A stretch of DNA of 64,000 nucleotides from Syncephalis plumigaleata. Its lineage: Eukaryota > Zoopagomycota > Zoopagomycetes > Zoopagales > Piptocephalidaceae. The DNA lies in assembly GCA_025201365.1 (NCBI GenBank), contig JAIXMF010000006.1:558001-622000 (forward strand), read 5' to 3'. A program made the position numbers and the translations under genes. Positions 1 through 12,500 of this stretch are shown here, piece by piece; position 1 is the stretch's first letter; each line of letters starts with the position of its first letter. The notes under the pieces are model-generated. The model worked only from the letters and a program-made list of their open reading frames with translations, was not told where the DNA came from and searched no databases.

Positions 1-642
1 ATTCATATTGTTGTATTGCTACTATTGTTGTGTGTATATGTGTGATACTACTAAATACAAATTTGTATGTTTAAATTGTTTACTTACCATCTGCTTGCGC
101 TGAAGCAAGCGGTTGGTCAAGAACTTGCGAGTGCGAAGAGTTGCTGGTGGAGCGTCAGCCTATTTAATTAAATATATATATATGTATATATGGTTAGCTA
201 TCGTGTCTACTATGAATAATTGAACCAATTCCCCTTTGGTAGGTTATGCTTTCGCGTATTACTAGCATTAGTTGCATGTGAACTATGCTAGACACGTATA
301 AACAGAATAAATATTACTAGCAGTATATCCATCTCATCAATACATGTAGTAGTAGTCTAGCATCTAGACCATTCTGCTGTACATTCAATAGATACCGTTC
401 ATCCATCCATCCATCTATCTATCTAATATACTATCTATTGATTATCATATACAGTAGCTGATCTATAACGCCATTAATGAGAGCGTATATTCCTATTCAT
501 CCATCCATCCATCTATCTATTCAAATACTAGATTGCGTCGCGTCTATAGCATTCATCTATTCATCCATCCATCTATTGCTGTCTATACTCTACATAATAC
601 GCCATCTATAGCGTACGTTAACCGTTATCTATTACATACCAT
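1..642 (-). CDS. RPS24: Ribosomal protein eS24 (5' part; runs off the left edge)
   Basis: Component of the small ribosomal subunit. The exon at 88-159 encodes ADAPPATLRTRKFLTNRLL followed by QRKQM, the conserved eS24 N terminus, and ends at a GTAAGT donor (82-87). Its acceptor AG is at 160-161. The only upstream start that fits is ATG at 640-642, directly followed by a GTATGT donor (634-639), so the first coding exon holds just the start codon and is followed by a 480-nt intron, the longest seen here. An ATG-only first coding exon is a known habit of ribosomal protein genes in several fungi. The remaining exons lie left of base 1. The intron carries three copies of an ATCCATCCATCCATCTAT-like run (about 405-424, 499-520, 553-577). 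Family identity is strong; the start is inferred. Confidence 0.85.
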
Positions 643-979
643 AATGTGTCTGTGGTCTCTGTATATCACCTGATCAGGGATAGCACAGTAGAAGAGAAGA
701 GGAGGGACCGGAGGCGGTGACTGAGTGCTACTCTGCGATGTTCATCACTGACGACCAATCACCACTCATTCACACCCAATTATCGAGTGTAATAATTATC
801 CACTATTTTATTGAATCATACATTTGACACACACACTCATATACATTAATATCGTGTATTGCAAGTAATAGTAAAGATAATCATTGTTTATTAGAGTAGT
901 ATTCATACTGATGCGCGAATATTGCATTGGTAAAAGTAGTGAATAGAATCAAATCAAGTCATAGAACTATCACTACTAT
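643..979. other. Intergenic: eS24 promoter side and Mpo1 3' side
   Basis: AT-rich spacer of 337 bases between two minus-strand genes. It should hold the eS24 promoter and 5' UTR (right of 642) and the Mpo1 3' UTR (left of 980). I see no ORF, RNA gene or clear repeat. Confidence 0.5.
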
Positions 980-1763
980 TTATTCAATTTTCTCAACAGA
1001 GGCAGCTTGACGTCGTTTAGCAGCAGCTTCACGACGGAAGCGTGTTACATTGATACCAACTTGATTGCGGATACGTTTATGAAGTGCTGGTCGATATCCA
1101 AATGCAAATAAAATTTCCAAAAATACAAAGAGTGGTGCTTGCAAAAAGGCTAGATTACGTGCGTATGTGCGTGTCAATAACATAACATAACATAATTGTT
1201 AGTATATATGGCTTTGTTTCGTATACCACTATTATTATTATTGGTAGCCAATTAGTTCATCTTACCTTGTGCCAAGTTATCTTGTAGAGCAGGTGCTCGT
1301 TTCTCGAATACATGATGCGTAAAGATCTGAGCTGCCCACGAGAATACTTGCACGATTACGGCAGTCTGCATCGCATTGTCAACGTGACTATAAAAGTAGC
1401 CAGCAGTTGTTGACATAACATAAAGGATAGGAGTGAGTAGCATCTATGATTAATTAACAACAATGGCATTAGTTAATAATGACGATTGCTATTTCATGCA
1501 ATATCAAGCATGCTACTTACACCTGCTCCTGGTTCCAATAGTAGATAGTAGAAGCTGTAAAAGAGAACAGCACATAGTGGAACACCAATTTGAACGGTTA
1601 TACCCGAGATGACTATAGTAGTCACGGGCGGGATAGCACTAGCAAGTACCAAGGCACTCCATAGAATGAGAGGTACACAGGCAATATGGCAAAAGACGTT
1701 AACCTTATTGCTGTGATAGCTACCGTAGAAAATCAGTTGTTGTTCAAGGTCGAGTATTCCCAT
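980..1763 (-). CDS. MPO1: Mpo1-like 2-hydroxy fatty acid dioxygenase (DUF962)
   Basis: ER membrane protein of the DUF962/YGL010w family. Yeast Mpo1 is an Fe(II)-dependent dioxygenase that alpha-oxidises 2-hydroxy fatty acids in phytosphingosine breakdown. Three exons join cleanly: 1521-1763, 1266-1443 and 980-1149. Exon 1 gives MGILDLEQQLIFYGSYHSNK, then VNVFCHIACVPLILWS, with the family's first histidine pair. Exon 2 carries TAGYFYSHVDN and IFTHHVFEKRAPALQDNLAQ with the second histidine cluster. Exon 3 gives the LQAPLFVFLEILFAFGYRP membrane segment and a basic tail. Three to four hydrophobic segments fit an integral ER protein. Length is about 196 aa, normal for the family. It is divergent from the SWAP gene across a 383-bp spacer. 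Confidence 0.88.
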
Positions 1764-2146
1764 GATGATTCAAGTAGACGTAGGTAGTTGTTCTTGTTGT
1801 CGAAACAGTCAATATCGTGGTAGTCGTAGTAGTAGTAGTAGTAGTAGTAGGAAGAATGAATAAGCAGAAACAAGGTAGTGCGATAAATTGGTTTCTGATA
1901 AAAGAAAATGATAGACATTAAATAATGAGAGAGGCCACTAGGAATGACGGGTGAATTCAACCGATGCGTCACATGCATAACCTGACACGAACTAACTAAC
2001 TTACTAATGAAATCATGATGATGATGATGATTGGCATGAAAAATGGAGACACACCTACGCATTATTCATAGTACTCCGACTACGAATATAATTATATATA
2101 GCACGTTATCTTTATATCTATCTATCTATCTATCTCTACTTAGTCT
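1764..2146. promoter_or_regulatory. Divergent promoter region, Mpo1/SWAP
   Basis: Shared 5' spacer of 383 bases between two head-to-head genes. It holds a TAG/TAC trinucleotide run (about 1825-1850), a GAT run (about 2010-2030) and a CTAT run just before the SWAP start (about 2117-2135). No specific factor site is claimed. Confidence 0.5.
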
Positions 2147-3781
2147 ATGGAGAACACTAGTGAATCGACAATTACACGTCGGAATAGTTCGAATAAACGT
2201 GCTCGCTCGCCTGAAGTGAGCCAATCTACGTGGACTATAGTGGGTTACGAGGCTAAACTATTTCGACGTGCAGCCTTAGATTTAAACGAATTCCTACAAT
2301 CATGGCGTGATCATGGCGTACTACTAGACCGGTAAGGTGCTAACTAGCTGTTGATATACCCTGAGTCATATGCATTATACCAACAGCTATTGATATACAT
2401 GACATTGATCAGGTATGATGTACGGAACTTGTTGGATGAGCAACAATTGGATGCGGTCAGGTACACCGAGAAATTAGGCGAGTTAACGGATTCAGTAAAG
2501 TTCGCGGAGGAACAAGAGTTGGATAGCATGCGCTATCATGACCTCGATTCGGATGAGGAGGTTCTATTCGACATGGATGCACAAGAACGTGAGCAACACG
2601 TTGGTAAGTGGTCACCTAGTCATGTGTCTATGACAATCATCAATAGAGGTGGAAAAGTAACGTATACTGCTATTGTAGAAGAGAAGAGGAAACGAAACAA
2701 ACTAGCCGATGAAGGCCGAGAGTTCTATTACGATTACGGCGATAGTAATACAAACACACATCATGACAATGAGCATATCGAATCAGATAGAATGGAACAG
2801 CAACGATCATCATCTGCTGACATGATATCGACACGAATGAATGATCATGAACGAGCTGCTAGCATCACGAATGCACCACTGGTAACGAAGCCAAAAGTAG
2901 ACGCATTTACACCGACATTCAGTATTCCTGAGGATATGATTATTGTAGGTATTATGTAGAATTATCGTCTGTGTATATATATCATATCTGATATCATTGT
3001 TAGCCGGAGACTAAACGACTAGCCGAGATTATTGAACGTACCGCACGTTATCTCAATGCCAGTACTGATCCACAGTTGGAGATATTGATTAAAGCGAAAC
3101 AAGCACATAATCGTGATTTTGCATTCTTGGATACACGACATTACCTGCATGAATATTACAAGCATGTGCGTTGGATCATGGCCAGTGGATTGGGTGATTA
3201 CGCATCTAGTAATGATGATGATGATGATGATGAACATCAATCTACCTGTTCAAGTCATTATTCAGATACTGAAATAGAAATACCGTAAGATGAATAGATA
3301 TTCCATGAGTTTAGATGAAAGTAACGCTTGTTTACACGCATAATATTATAGATCAGATCAGGAATTGAAGCAATTTATCGATCGTATGGCGGAATTCATT
3401 GCACGGAATGGCGATGACTATGAAGAGCAAATTCGCACTAATCATTCTAATCCAGCAGACTGTCATTTATGGACAAGACATCCAGCTATCGAAACTATTA
3501 TAGATCGCAAGTGAAAGCATATCGAAAACAATTGACATCAGAGACGACATCCGATACGAAAGACGTATCGAGCCCAGATACTATGACATCCGTAGAAGAG
3601 GATACTGCCTCTACCACTGAGTTAGGTAAGTGTAAGCGACTATCTAGTTTATTAATTGATCTATATTGCATTGCTAACCACAACATCAGATGAGATTGAG
3701 CAAAAAAAGGCAGAACGTCTGGCAAAGGCACGCGCATGGTTAGCCCGACGAAAAGCCACTACAGAACAAGAGACTACATGA
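2147..3781 (+). CDS. SWAP (SFSWAP-like) splicing regulator with two SURP domains
   Basis: Suppressor-of-white-apricot family; SURP domains bind SF1 or similar partners in pre-mRNA splicing. Exons: 2147-2331, 2413-2944, 3004-3284, 3352-3625, 3690-3781. Exon 1 plus 2 give the N-terminal domain (WTIVGYEAKLFRR, then DRYDVRNLLDE across the junction). SURP1 spans the exon 2/3 junction (PEDMII, then ETKRLAEIIERTARYLN and HYLHEYYKHVRW). SURP2 begins in exon 4 (LKQFIDRMAEFIARNGDDYE) but its second half (SSYRNYYRSQVKAYRKQL) lies in the +1 frame, so one base seems missing near 3450-3456; adding it gives NPSRLSFMDK, a normal SURP core. No intron fits there. The C terminus is a Lys/Arg/Ala-rich helix. The break is most likely a sequencing error. 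Confidence 0.82.
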
Positions 3782-3848
3782 ACACATTCATTCTCATTTA
3801 CAATTTACTATAATCATCTTCAATAAAATGTACTACTTGACAAAGAAA

Positions 3849-3896
3849 GAGAACGGAAGAACGGAAGAACGGAAGAACGGAAGAACGAACGAACGA
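3849..3896. repeat. Short tandem repeat (GAACGGAA-type)
   Basis: About five copies of AGAACGGA drifting into GAAC repeats, in the spacer between the converging SWAP and Atg22 genes. The rest of 3782-4113 is AT-rich and holds the SWAP poly(A) signal (AATAAA near 3822) and the Atg22 3' UTR; no other gene is seen. Confidence 0.7.
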
Positions 3897-4113
3897 ATTA
3901 CTGAACAGAAAAGTAACAAATGTTTATAATTATAAAAGGGGAATGAATAAGACTCAACTACTTATAAATGGATCAAGTATATCTCGTTAATGTTTGGTCA
4001 ACTGTATTGTTTTCTTTCTTCATTATAGGATGTTAATGATATATATGTGTATGTATGTGTGTGTATGCGTATATATAGATAGCTTATAGTCGCATGGATG
4101 GCGAATGGGCTTA

Positions 4114-6107
4114 CTACGTCATTTGTTCCAATTCAGCATCTTCCGAGAGGGCACTCGCGTCTTTCTTTGCCTGTTTCACATCGACAAACCAAGTTAGGAA
4201 GACGGGCATCAACAGCATGACGATTAGCAGGCAAAAGGCGTAGCGTAACTCTTCTGTCGCATCAGCAATGGCTGCCGTGACCAATGGTCCAATCCAGGCC
4301 GCACCCTTATCGGTGATTTCATACAAGCTGAAGAATTCGTTCTCGCGACCAGGTGGCAACAAGTCCGCGAACATAACACGAGCGTAACTTTGCACGGCAC
4401 CCAGTAGAAGACCACTTGCTATGGACATTACCCAAATTTCCGCTTGATGCTTAAGACCGAATGGAGCAAAGAATCCCAGTAGACCGTAGATAGGCATTAG
4501 CGTGTAGATAGCACATATCATGATAAGCATCGTCTTGGTGGTCAAGTTAAAACGACGCTGAATAAACAGCCAAAAGTACACGCCAACAGCCGCTGAAATA
4601 GGAACGATAATGGCCGCGATAATCAGTTGTACCTGCGTCATGCCCAGTTTTGTTTTAGCGAAAATAACTGCTACTGATGTGATGGTGCCGACACCATCTG
4701 ACAACATGAACCAGGCCAAGAGGAAACGGAAGGTATGCGATAACTTGCGTACTTGCTTAACCGTGTGGAACACTAATAAAAATCAATAGGATAGAAATGT
4801 TTAGTAAGACAATCATATATGGAGCAGATAAATAGCTAGATAGAAATACTTGCTCACCTTTCTTCCATGAATAGGTGAAATAATTCTCGCCCGCGGGTAA
4901 AGGTGGAGAAGGACGTGGTGGCAACAAACGATGACCAATTAAACCGGCAATCGCCCACCATAAACAAGTTAAAGCACCACCAATATGCATTCTATTCAAG
5001 TAGGATTAGCAAAACATTGAGTAGCAATAATAATAGTAGTAGAGTAATAATCTACACTAATAATGAGTATACATACGCGTAACTTGGATCAGAATAAAAG
5101 TACACAATGATAGCACTGAGGATGAGCATGGTCACACCGGCAGCGTAGCCAATAGCCATACCATTACCGCTAATCGTGTTACTAGTCTTCGTGGACACTT
5201 TGGTGATCTCTGCCTCGTTGCCAGTCTTGTGCGCGGCAAGTACATCAGGATGGAAACGTGTCAATGTTGGAATATAGGCGTATAGGAAGACGAGCGATGC
5301 CCCAAAACAAATATTACCAATGCCTGTGATGGCGCAGCACCTAAGAATGCCTTGGGCGTGGTAATGGTCAACATCAACATGCCAACGACGGCACCGAGCA
5401 CGTTGAAGAAGAGTAGGAATGTTTTACGCCAATCTATACGAGTACATTAATTATTATTATATCGATTAGTTAGTTAATAAGTGAATATCAAAGTGTATCC
5501 TTGTATAAAAAAGGAAGGGGAATCCAAGTATACTTACTGCCATGATCGGCAAGTGCTCCCAAGCTAACAAACAAGAAGGCCTGAATAATGACGGCGAAAC
5601 TTGAGACGTAAAGCGGAAAGCTTGACGTGTTCACCCAGGTGTTGCCGATTTTTACTACGCATTTGTAGTCCTCAATGCTAGTGTCGCATGGCACACTAAG
5701 GTCATCCACCTTGTAGCCGTTCTTTGAAGCCAAGGTCTCGAGAATAATAGGCAGAAACACGGACATGAGCACCACTGAATAAGGCTCGCTCTACAGGCAA
5801 GCAATAATGATTATACATGAGTGATGGGAATATATATACATATATAAACGGTAATGCTCATATTATTAGTACTTACTGCAGCTGAATAAACGTAAAAGCC
5901 CCATAGTTCTCGCTTAGTTACCGGTTGCATACCTTTACTGGCTAACTCCGCGGCCATATTCAATTCTTTCACCGCCATATCGGCACTTTCCAATATTGAT
6001 ACCTCTTTCATGACTAGTGTCGTTTCATCATTGGCACTCTGGTCGCTCTTGGATAGATCGGTGTCCACGTCGTTCGATGTAGTATCCAGCTGGTAAGGAG
6101 GACTCAT
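4114..6107 (-). CDS. ATG22: Atg22-like vacuolar amino-acid effluxer (MFS)
   Basis: Atg22 family transporters export amino acids from the vacuole after autophagic breakdown. Exons: 5877-6107, 5538-5790, 5077 to about 5431, 4858-4991, 4114-4772. Exon 1 is a soluble N-terminal tail that ends in KRELWGFYVYSAA; exon 2 continues SEPYSVVLMSVFLPIILETL, the signature first membrane segment of Atg22. Later exons give NICFGASLVFLYAYIPTL, then WKKGEQ/VFHTVKQVRKLSHTFRFL and FMLSDGVGTITSVAVIFAK, all family landmarks, with many hydrophobic helices. One base appears lost near 5329-5336 (GCTGCGCC), shifting the frame between TTPKAFLGAA and ITGIGNICFGA. Otherwise full length. Start chosen at the first in-frame ATG. 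Confidence 0.85.
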
Positions 6108-7693
6108 AGTGAGTGGTAGTTTTCAAATAAGAAAAATGAATCTACCGTGGAGAAAGAGTTTTGGGTGAAATGAAATGGCTGCCAATAGATTGAGAGGTAT
6201 GCACGCGACCAACGCAATACGCCACACCACACAAGCACAGGATAATTTAACGATGTGATATCAATATTAGTCAATGCAGGATGTTCTCTTTTCTGCCACG
6301 ACACGACTAATATATCAATAGTTGTGGTGGATCAGGACAGTAAAGCAACTGCTATAATGATGATGTGACGCGATGTGATAATGACACGTTCGTAATGGTT
6401 ACCGAAAAGAATACGCCGACGCAGAGATAAAATCGTTAGGATGTGTATTTGTAGGGGCCACCGCTAGAAAAGAAGAACAAGGATTTAGTAACGTAAGAAA
6501 TAAGACTCGTAATTATTTGTTAGAACAATCAGGGATGTAGCATGTAAAAGTGTATCGCAGAAGAAAATACGTCGTTACAAAAGAACGCTAAGAAGACACT
6601 GATATAAGAGGAGAGGTAAAACGACAACGAACGGACAATGAATAAAAAAACGCATCCGTTTAAATGTGGCAAACACGGAGACTAAAAAAACAATCCAAGT
6701 TTGGATGTACACCAGAATATTCGATATTTATCCCAATGAGGTGGGGGGAACGGGTATGTCAACGATAGAAGTAAAACGACAAGAATGACAAGTGAGTACA
6801 ACAAGTGCGTACACAAACGATAGATATATGTGAATTGCTAGCAGTTAGTTAATACAGATTAATAATAAGATTAACACGCGTTGTATTAATACTAGTGATT
6901 TAACACTGTTATGTATCAAGTTTCTAACGAGAAGTAACAATAGTGTCATTGCTGTACATTAGATCTACATCAATGTAGGCCTCAATTCTATTAAAGGATC
7001 CATGTTCAAGAATAATGGCATCCGCCTTATTCTGTCTGTTTGTTCTCTTGTCCGCTTGCATTATTCGTGGCGGTGGTGGTGGTGGAAGCTGAATGTTGCG
7101 GCGTGTTACCAATTCATGTCGGTCATCGGATATTCACCGAGACAGGCAGGTGGCCACGTGATACGAGTGTGGCAACATGTGTTAATGAGTCTGAAAGAGG
7201 CATTCAGCTGAGAATGTGACAAACGTGCCTCAGAAAAGAGTGGCAACGTCGTGCAATTCTGAGACAAATACATACAAAGTGTGATTTGACGTAAAGACGA
7301 GAATGCAGTACATGAACACATTTATGACGATAATGATCTACGACTTACTCAAGTTGGTTTCGTGGAGAGGTGAAAGTAACTAAAACAGTAACGACTAAAA
7401 AAGGATTCACATCAACACGAAGATTGATTAGTTTCATATGGTTCTTGTGACAATGACAGATCATTTCTAACGGATGTTACAAATGTCGATTAATTTATTA
7501 TTAACATAAGCAATAAAGAAATACGGAACAAATCAAGCAAGAGAGATTACTACGGGCAAGTATAAAATATAATCAAGCTGACAAACAAACAAACAAACAA
7601 GCATTAAACAGATGTACCATAACTGATAGTATGATGATTGGGGAAAGACGAGTTCCTATAATGATAAAATTGCCAAAAATCTAATCGTTTGAA
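6108..7693. other. Intergenic, 1.6 kb, no gene recognised
   Basis: AT-rich spacer upstream of Atg22 and downstream of the Ypq1-like gene, both minus-strand. Short ORFs here have no family signature. A (GGT)n run lies at about 7069-7085 and (AAAC)n at about 7580-7600. It should contain the Atg22 promoter. Confidence 0.5.
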
Positions 7694-8876
7694 TTAGCAT
7701 GCTATAGTATCCATGTAGATGAAGTAACTTACTATAAAATCAAAGAACAATGTGCCACCACTATAGAAATAAACAATGCATTAGCAACTATTATTATGTA
7801 AAAGCAATCCAATAACAGAACAAGAGCAACTATTTACCTTCCCAATAGCCATGGTAGATTAATGAGCAAATAGTCAAGATCCATGGAATACAAGAAGATG
7901 GACTATTTCATGTATAACAAATGGTGTTCGAATCAGATTAGATGAGTGTGTAGCAATAATGAATACATATGTATCTAATACTTACCGCACAATAGGTGAG
8001 ATTCCCAAATACACAACAGATAAACATGCCAATAGCCAGACCTTCACAGGATTTATTACGGAAATTGAGTATAATCTGAGGAATACGTGCCCATACTAGA
8101 AATACACGCAAGTTATTATTAGTATCGTAGTTACTGTAATATTAATCTACAAAATAGCTTACCATAAAATAATGCGGAAATATAGCCTAATATCTGTGGT
8201 AATGGTTTGATCGTGTCATGATGACCAGGACTGGTGGGTGCCTGTTTATGCTCAACACTCATTGAATGGTAGATGAGTGCACCACCTACACCACCAATGA
8301 CAAGTAGCATCACTGACACTAGAATGCTGTAGTGTAACCATCGTGGTTTTCCTTCTTCGTCTTCACCATGATGTTCGCGAATTATTTCAGTATTCTCCTC
8401 TTCTACTTCCTCAGTTGCTAAATATGTTTTATCTTTCACTTCAACATCTACTACTACTACATCTACCATTTTATTAAGCAATGGTGATTGCTCATTTTGT
8501 TGCTGTTGCTGTTCAGATTTAGATGAAGTGATCGTGCTTTGTCGACTATAATAAAACATTTGTCCTATCAATATAGTATCGGCAAACGTGTAATAGACTG
8601 CTAATAGTAGCATGGTAAAGAGTAGATCCTGAAGAATGACCCCAGCTAAATTGAATAGATCACCGATAATCCAGGTAAGAACAAAGTAAAAGGACAGTGA
8701 ATCACTCGATTTACGACGCCAATTTGTGTATATTTGTCTATAGATAAGTAAATGAACAAGGTTAATAACAACAATAGAGCTGTTGTATATCAATCTACTA
8801 CTTACGGTATGAATACAATAATCCAACAGATAATGGATAGATAACCGGCTAATGCCGACCATAATTGATGATCCAT
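7694..8876 (-). CDS. PQ-loop vacuolar basic amino-acid transporter (Ypq1/PQLC2-like)
   Basis: Yeast Ypq1-3 and animal PQLC2 move lysine, arginine or cystine derivatives across the vacuole/lysosome membrane. Exons: 8806-8876, 8163-8737, 7986-8095, 7838-7902, 7694-7760. The first PQ loop is built across the first junction (IICWIIVFIPQIYTNWRRKS, then SDSLSFYFVLTWIIGDLFNL). The second is in exon 3 (WARIPQIILNFRNKSCEGLA). Exon 4 gives LDYLLINLPWLLGS and exon 5 GGTLFFDFI. Seven membrane segments fit. A long Gln/Asp/Glu-rich loop with a dileucine-type EQSPLLNK stretch (a vacuolar sorting motif in relatives) separates the halves. The last few residues are uncertain: a GTAAGT at the end of FDFI could be a further donor. 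Confidence 0.85.
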
Positions 8877-9519
8877 GATAATTGTCGACTTTTGTGTGAA
8901 TAACTGCTAATACAATAGTTGTATGGTATATCTAATGTGACAATACTAATAACAAGCAAATGGTATCTAGCGTTGTCTACTGCTACATATACAGGAAAAC
9001 AATAGTAAGGAACAAAAGGAGAGAATGTGTGAACACAGGAGAAAATTGTAAAACGGGCGACAAAGCCATTTATATAAATCAAGTCCGACAAATCAATATG
9101 AGGTAGATGCCAGAAATAAAAAAGACGCCATCTCATAGAAAGATGAAAGATCATCCATCACACCATCATCATCAGCATCATCATAAGATAGGGTAGAACA
9201 GGAGAGAACAGGAGAGAACAGGATGGAATGTCGTAAAAGATAGACAATCATTGGTGTCAGAATGTGAATCTATGCAACATCATCAGCATCAGCATATTCA
9301 TACATGACAAACTCGTTATGCAAGACTAGTATTCCATGTTGTACGAGACGAAATACAGCATTTATTATTACTATTACTAGTGTTATATATAGTTAATCAA
9401 TGTAAAAGAAGATATAATCAGAAAATGATATAGAATAAAGAAAAATAGAATACTACTACTACTACCACTGCTACTAGTAACGGTAAAAGATAGATTAAAC
9501 AACAACAGTAACATATCAA
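8877..9519. other. Intergenic, 640 bp, no gene recognised
   Basis: Spacer upstream of the Ypq1-like gene and downstream of the GEF gene. It holds a short tandem repeat AGAACAGG(A/G) near 9193-9223 and CAT/CAG runs near 9160-9180 and 9280-9300. No supported coding exon. Confidence 0.5.
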
Positions 9520-12500
9520 CTAACTGAGTCGTTGACAGTAACTGGCAGGGAACCAGCCTACACTGCCTGTATCCAAATCCTTGCCGTACCACCAGTCACC
9601 CTCTTGATCAAGACTGATGACACCAATGGTCGATCCTACCGAACTCAATGATAACTGGCCTGATTCCGCACTGGCCGGTGTATACGGGTAGAGACTAAGA
9701 CATATAAATAAATAACGAGCGGTTTGCTCATTCGGTTCCTCTGTCATATCGGCATCAGTGCCATACTTGAGGTGAGTCTCGTATGGCCTGGACGTGTTTC
9801 GCGTAGTTGTGATGTTGTCCTCGATGATGATATGAATTTATTGTTCAATTGTGCCATTGCACCTATTGTTTGTAATTGACGTGCTACATACGAGTAGTAT
9901 CATTAGTCGATGTACTCGTTTATTTTCTTTGTTACTCTGAAATACACACACATACCTGATAATCCATTCGGTGCCACACCCGGTAATGATCCATGAGACA
10001 CTAATAAACACGTATGATTAGTTCTATTATCTCACATGTAAAGTGTGACCATCTTCATTATAGTACTTACCTGATCTGCGTAGTTCTTTCATCTTCCTAC
10101 GTAAAGCGGCATTATGTGTGGATATGTGTGTGCCCTCCAACTCTTCCGAGTATCGCGTAGTAGCTTGATCACTCAACGGTATTGAATCAATGAAACTTGC
10201 GGGTTTAGAGGGGCGTTCATCTGGGTATACATAGAGTGTAAATTAGTACGATGTTAGATAGCAATAATATTAAGTAATAATTACTTTGAATGGAATTGGC
10301 TTTTTGTATGGAAGTATCGCTAATAGAAGTACTAGAGGTACCAGCCACTAATAGTCAATACATATAGATTAGTAATAGGTTAATGGAATTGTTACAGGTA
10401 TTGTATGTTATCCTTACCAATATCGCGCCATGATCCATTAACTACGCTAAGTTCCATGAGTAGAGTGGTGAAACCGAATTCACCCTCCATGGCATTCTGA
10501 TGATCGGCAACGACATCTTTCACGTCACCTCGACAAAAGCCTTTAGCGCGTAATTGCTCGAACGTCCCCTTGGCCTCTTCATGATAACGAAGGTAAGCAT
10601 CTGATTGCAATTTGACCATGTCTTGAGCGATCAAATTGAAAATACGCCCGGTACATTGGAAGAACAACGGAAGTTCCTCGATAAGTTGTGCGTTAATGGC
10701 CACATAAGCCTCGGCTGATGCTTGTGTCATACGATCCGGCTATGAATAATGAATTCATTGTTCATTAGTTAGATGCAATTGAAAGTAACAAAGAAACAAA
10801 TAGAGTATCATGCATACTTACTTTATCGTTGCGTTGGCGCATATCTCGAGCACGGTCATAATCAATGAGCTTCTTGGCTCGTTTATTAATAACAGCCTGC
10901 GGTCCTTTGTACAATTCTAGTAGGCGTTCAATGGGTTCACGCACCATGGATTGCACATCTCGTTGCTAATCATGATCATTACTCGTTAGTAGGTAATTGA
11001 TCATGTCTCGTAGTGTACACTTACAGCACGCTGCCAAATGTCAACGGCTAGCTTGGCCATAGACGCTCGATAAGTGAGTATCTGCATGCCATGACTCATT
11101 TTCCACAAGGGATCTCGTACCACTAGGTAGACATCCTCGAGTGAAGTCGCTTGAATACGTTGCCATTCCAGGTAACCTGTTATGCATAATGGTGTGTCAA
11201 CATCCTAATACAACGTGATGCACGATTGTTCCGTATATAACAAAAAACTTACTTTTCAAGTTTTGCACCCATGTCTCAGCATCTTCTAGGAACACGCGAA
11301 TCAAACGTTGTTGTAATAAGAAGCGTTGATGTAACACATTGAAATCCTCATCGACCTAATTGTTCATTGATTAGAAAAGATCATTGTTTCTCTTATAGAC
11401 AAAGGAAAGAAATGGTCAGCATCACTTACTGATTCATCCAGTCGACCGGCTTTCTGTAATAATTTACGCGTATTTCTATTGAATCGTTTCTGAAGTCCAT
11501 GTCTATAAACAAAGCATACGTCTAATTAGTACATCTGATTGTGTTGTTATTCTACACACACACAAACATGAATAACAAAGAAACTTACCGTATCTAACAA
11601 GTGTCATAATGATGATGATAATAAAGTGTTGCAATAATAAGTATAAAAGGACGTGCTACATTGTACGATATCATGTGTTTACTTACATCAACACTACGCT
11701 TTCTACCGCCTACAATGCCTTCGACAACTTCTTTCCTACGCTTCACTTCATTGATACGATCGGCCATATTTTGTAGTTCACCACTAAGGCGAAGTAGTTG
11801 ACGATGATCAGCATGCTCCGCATCAGTATGTTTCAGTATTTCCTATTCATTGTTTAGTTCGCCATATTTACAACATTTCTACATCCAATTTACCTGCACC
11901 AATAGTGGATACTTGAGTACACGCTGTACCGGTTTAATAAGCAACGATCCTAAATCCCAACTTGTCGTCCGACCTGCCAGTTGTTCCCTACAAGCCTAAT
12001 AGCAACGATAAGGATAATAACAAGCAGCATTATCAGGACACTTACCAAAAGAATTGCTGGTATTGCGATTGCGATTCAAGATCTTGTAAACGTTCGAGGG
12101 CCGAGTCGTATCGTTTGCAGTATTCCGTGTAGACATGCTCCATTCGTTTGAGCTGATTATTATCAATAATAATAATAATTAAATAATTTAAAATATTTAT
12201 ATTTATGAGCCATTAGTACAGGACATTAAACCATATAAAAAAACACCCCGATGAAAGAACTTCATAAAAACCCTCATGTAATAATACTAGTAATAATAAT
12301 AATAATACACTTACTTGGTCGATAAAGACATTACCAATACTGCCACCATCATTAATTGCTTCCGATTTAGTCGGTAACTTGAATATATACGATTTCCCGT
12401 CGGTTTTCGGTATCATCTTACTGACTTCCGCCAATTCCTCGACGAATACATGAGCTTGCACCCGTACCTCTTCGATATTCGTGAATAGAACACGTATATC

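Noticed and set aside
1825-1850. Trinucleotide runs (here and at 17636-17664, 15900-15965 and others) as functional repeats
   Set aside because: They are ordinary microsatellites of an AT-rich genome.
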